This document shows positions 63,309 through 64,000 of a DNA stretch of 64,000 nucleotides, piece by piece. The stretch is taken from NCBI GenBank assembly GCA_023138975.1, contig JAGLON010000013.1:62001-126000 (forward strand), read 5' to 3'. This DNA comes from Candidatus Zixiibacteriota bacterium (GTDB lineage: Bacteria; Zixibacteria; MSB-5A5; GN15; JAAZOE01). Below the pieces are notes generated by a model, which was not told the origin of the DNA, made no database searches, and saw nothing but the letters and a program-made list of their open reading frames with translations. Numbering within the stretch: position 1 is the stretch's first letter; each line of letters starts with the position of its first letter. The translations under genes were made by a program, and so were the position numbers.

Positions 63309-64000
63309 CTCAACACCGCAATCTTTCGCTTGTATGACACCGTTTTTCCGGACACATATCGAGTTGTAATTCGACACAGATAGGTACCGGGCATTACTGG
63401 AATGCCACTGCCGTTGTTCCCGTTCCAGCTATCTGACATATGCGCCCCTGCGCTACGGGACACATTCTCAGCGATTGTTGTGACAGCCTCCCCAGTTATG
63501 GTAAATATCTCAAGATCGACAAAAGCATCTTCACTCAATGTATATCCGATCGTCGTTTCCTCGCCTATGGAGATATTAAACGGGTTTGGATAATTTGTAA
63601 ATGAGCTTTCAAGCCCAGCCTCTGATACTGATAATTCGAGCGAATAGATCGGGTACGCGGCGCTACTTAATATAGGAAACAGGCTGGTTGATAGGTTTTT
63701 ATCACGGATATTTAAGAAAGTCGAATCATTAAAGCTAATCAAGTAATTGCCTTCGGGAGCATTGTCGGAAAGATCACATTCAATGCGCATATCGATAAGA
63801 TCACCGCGAGATAGGGTATAAGCAGTGGCTGGAGTTAATTGGAGCATATCACCGGTAAACGAGGTATCCTCGGCTATTTCTGTATTGTCGAGATAAAGGC
63901 GAATGGAGGAAAATACTGAACCACCATCTATTGCCGTCAGTCCCGTCGGAGATCTCCGATAGAAGCTTCCGGTCAATCCCAGCACTTCCATATCCCCTTG
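63305..64000 (-). CDS. C-terminal part of a secreted protein with FlgD/T9SS-like domain (partial)
   Basis: At least 231 residues; the frame stays open to the window edge, so the N-terminus lies outside. ATG 63991 exists but has no clear SD at the right spacing. The first part looks like beta-sandwich repeat (SVFSSIRLYLDNTEIAEDTS). The C-terminal ~95 residues are the FlgD-Ig/T9SS type A sorting-like domain: YPNPFNISIGEETTIGYTLS, then WNGNNGSGIPVMPGTYLCRI and KRKIAVLR. It ends in an ATGA overlap with the PorV-like gene, which fits a secretion or anchoring partnership. Confidence 0.78.
   Translation of the reverse strand, partial: QGDMEVLGLTGSFYRRSPTGLTAIDGGSVFSSIRLYLDNTEIAEDTSFTGDMLQLTPATAYTLSRGDLIDMRIECDLSDNAPEGNYLISFNDSTFLNIRDKNLSTSLFPILSSAAYPIYSLELSVSEAGLESSFTNYPNPFNISIGEETTIGYTLSEDAFVDLEIFTITGEAVTTIAENVSRSAGAHMSDSWNGNNGSGIPVMPGTYLCRITTRYVSGKTVSYKRKIAVLR

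Noticed and set aside
63991..64000. ATG 63991 as the true start of the last gene
   Set aside because: Frame continues open to the edge, the AAGGGG is too close to the ATG, and the N-terminus lacks a signal peptide expected for this protein type.

Overview
The window is bacterial chromosome, moderately AT-rich, with ordinary bacterial start codons (ATG, GTG, TTG), clear Shine-Dalgarno sites and sigma70-like promoters (TTGACA, 16-17 bp, TATAAT-like). Diderm, FCB-type features include an outer-membrane barrel protein, a PorV/PorQ-like protein with TPRs, a FlgD/T9SS-like C-terminal domain, a lipobox lipoprotein, and secreted proteins ending in a dockerin-like module with a DAVYIINYA..GGPAP signature. 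I associate that combination with candidate phylum Zixibacteria or a close relative; this is inference, as no rRNA gene is present. I see no CRISPR array, prophage or transposase.

Layout. 1-4.5 kb: minus-strand operon ricT-metG-tatD-rsmA behind a near-consensus promoter. 4.7-10.5 kb: acetyltransferase plus polysaccharide-deacetylase-like pair, then a tricorn-type protease. 10.5-12.9 kb: accessory island with interspersed repeats, a frameshifted gene remnant, a small acetyltransferase, a STGP/HGL-family gene with a possible SD-masking leader, and an array of mini-hairpins. 12.9-21 kb: a carboxypeptidase-regulatory/plug-like/VWA surface protein, a short QueG-like protein, a DUF4416 protein, MurA, and a protease-propeller-barrel protein. 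21-24.2 kb: lysine-rich histone-H1-like protein and a Lon-family protease. 24.3-31 kb: heme operon hemA-C-B-L-E-H (no hemD), with tRNA-Glu beside it. 31.5-34.4 kb: giant repeat/dockerin-like secreted protein. 35-41.4 kb: complete SUF Fe-S operon with an Rrf2 regulator and a 10-bp-arm palindrome. 41.5-50 kb: thioredoxin-fold lipoprotein, Cys-rich secreted protein, lipB and a pyruvate-dehydrogenase-type operon. 50.3-58.6 kb: two large PAS sensor kinases around a second dockerin-like protein. 58.6-64 kb: partner-switching module (PP2C phosphatase, STAS-kinase fusion, STAS) co-oriented with PorV-TPR and T9SS-like genes.

Functional links. LipB can lipoylate the adjacent E2. The SUF operon supplies Fe-S clusters, for example to the QueG-like protein. 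HemA consumes Glu-tRNA, and a tRNA-Glu lies next to it. The last six genes appear to form one operon joining an envelope/secretion pair to a serine-phosphorylation switch and a hybrid histidine kinase; this is the best candidate here for an undescribed system. Domain positions are read from the translated sequences by eye and are approximate unless a motif is quoted.
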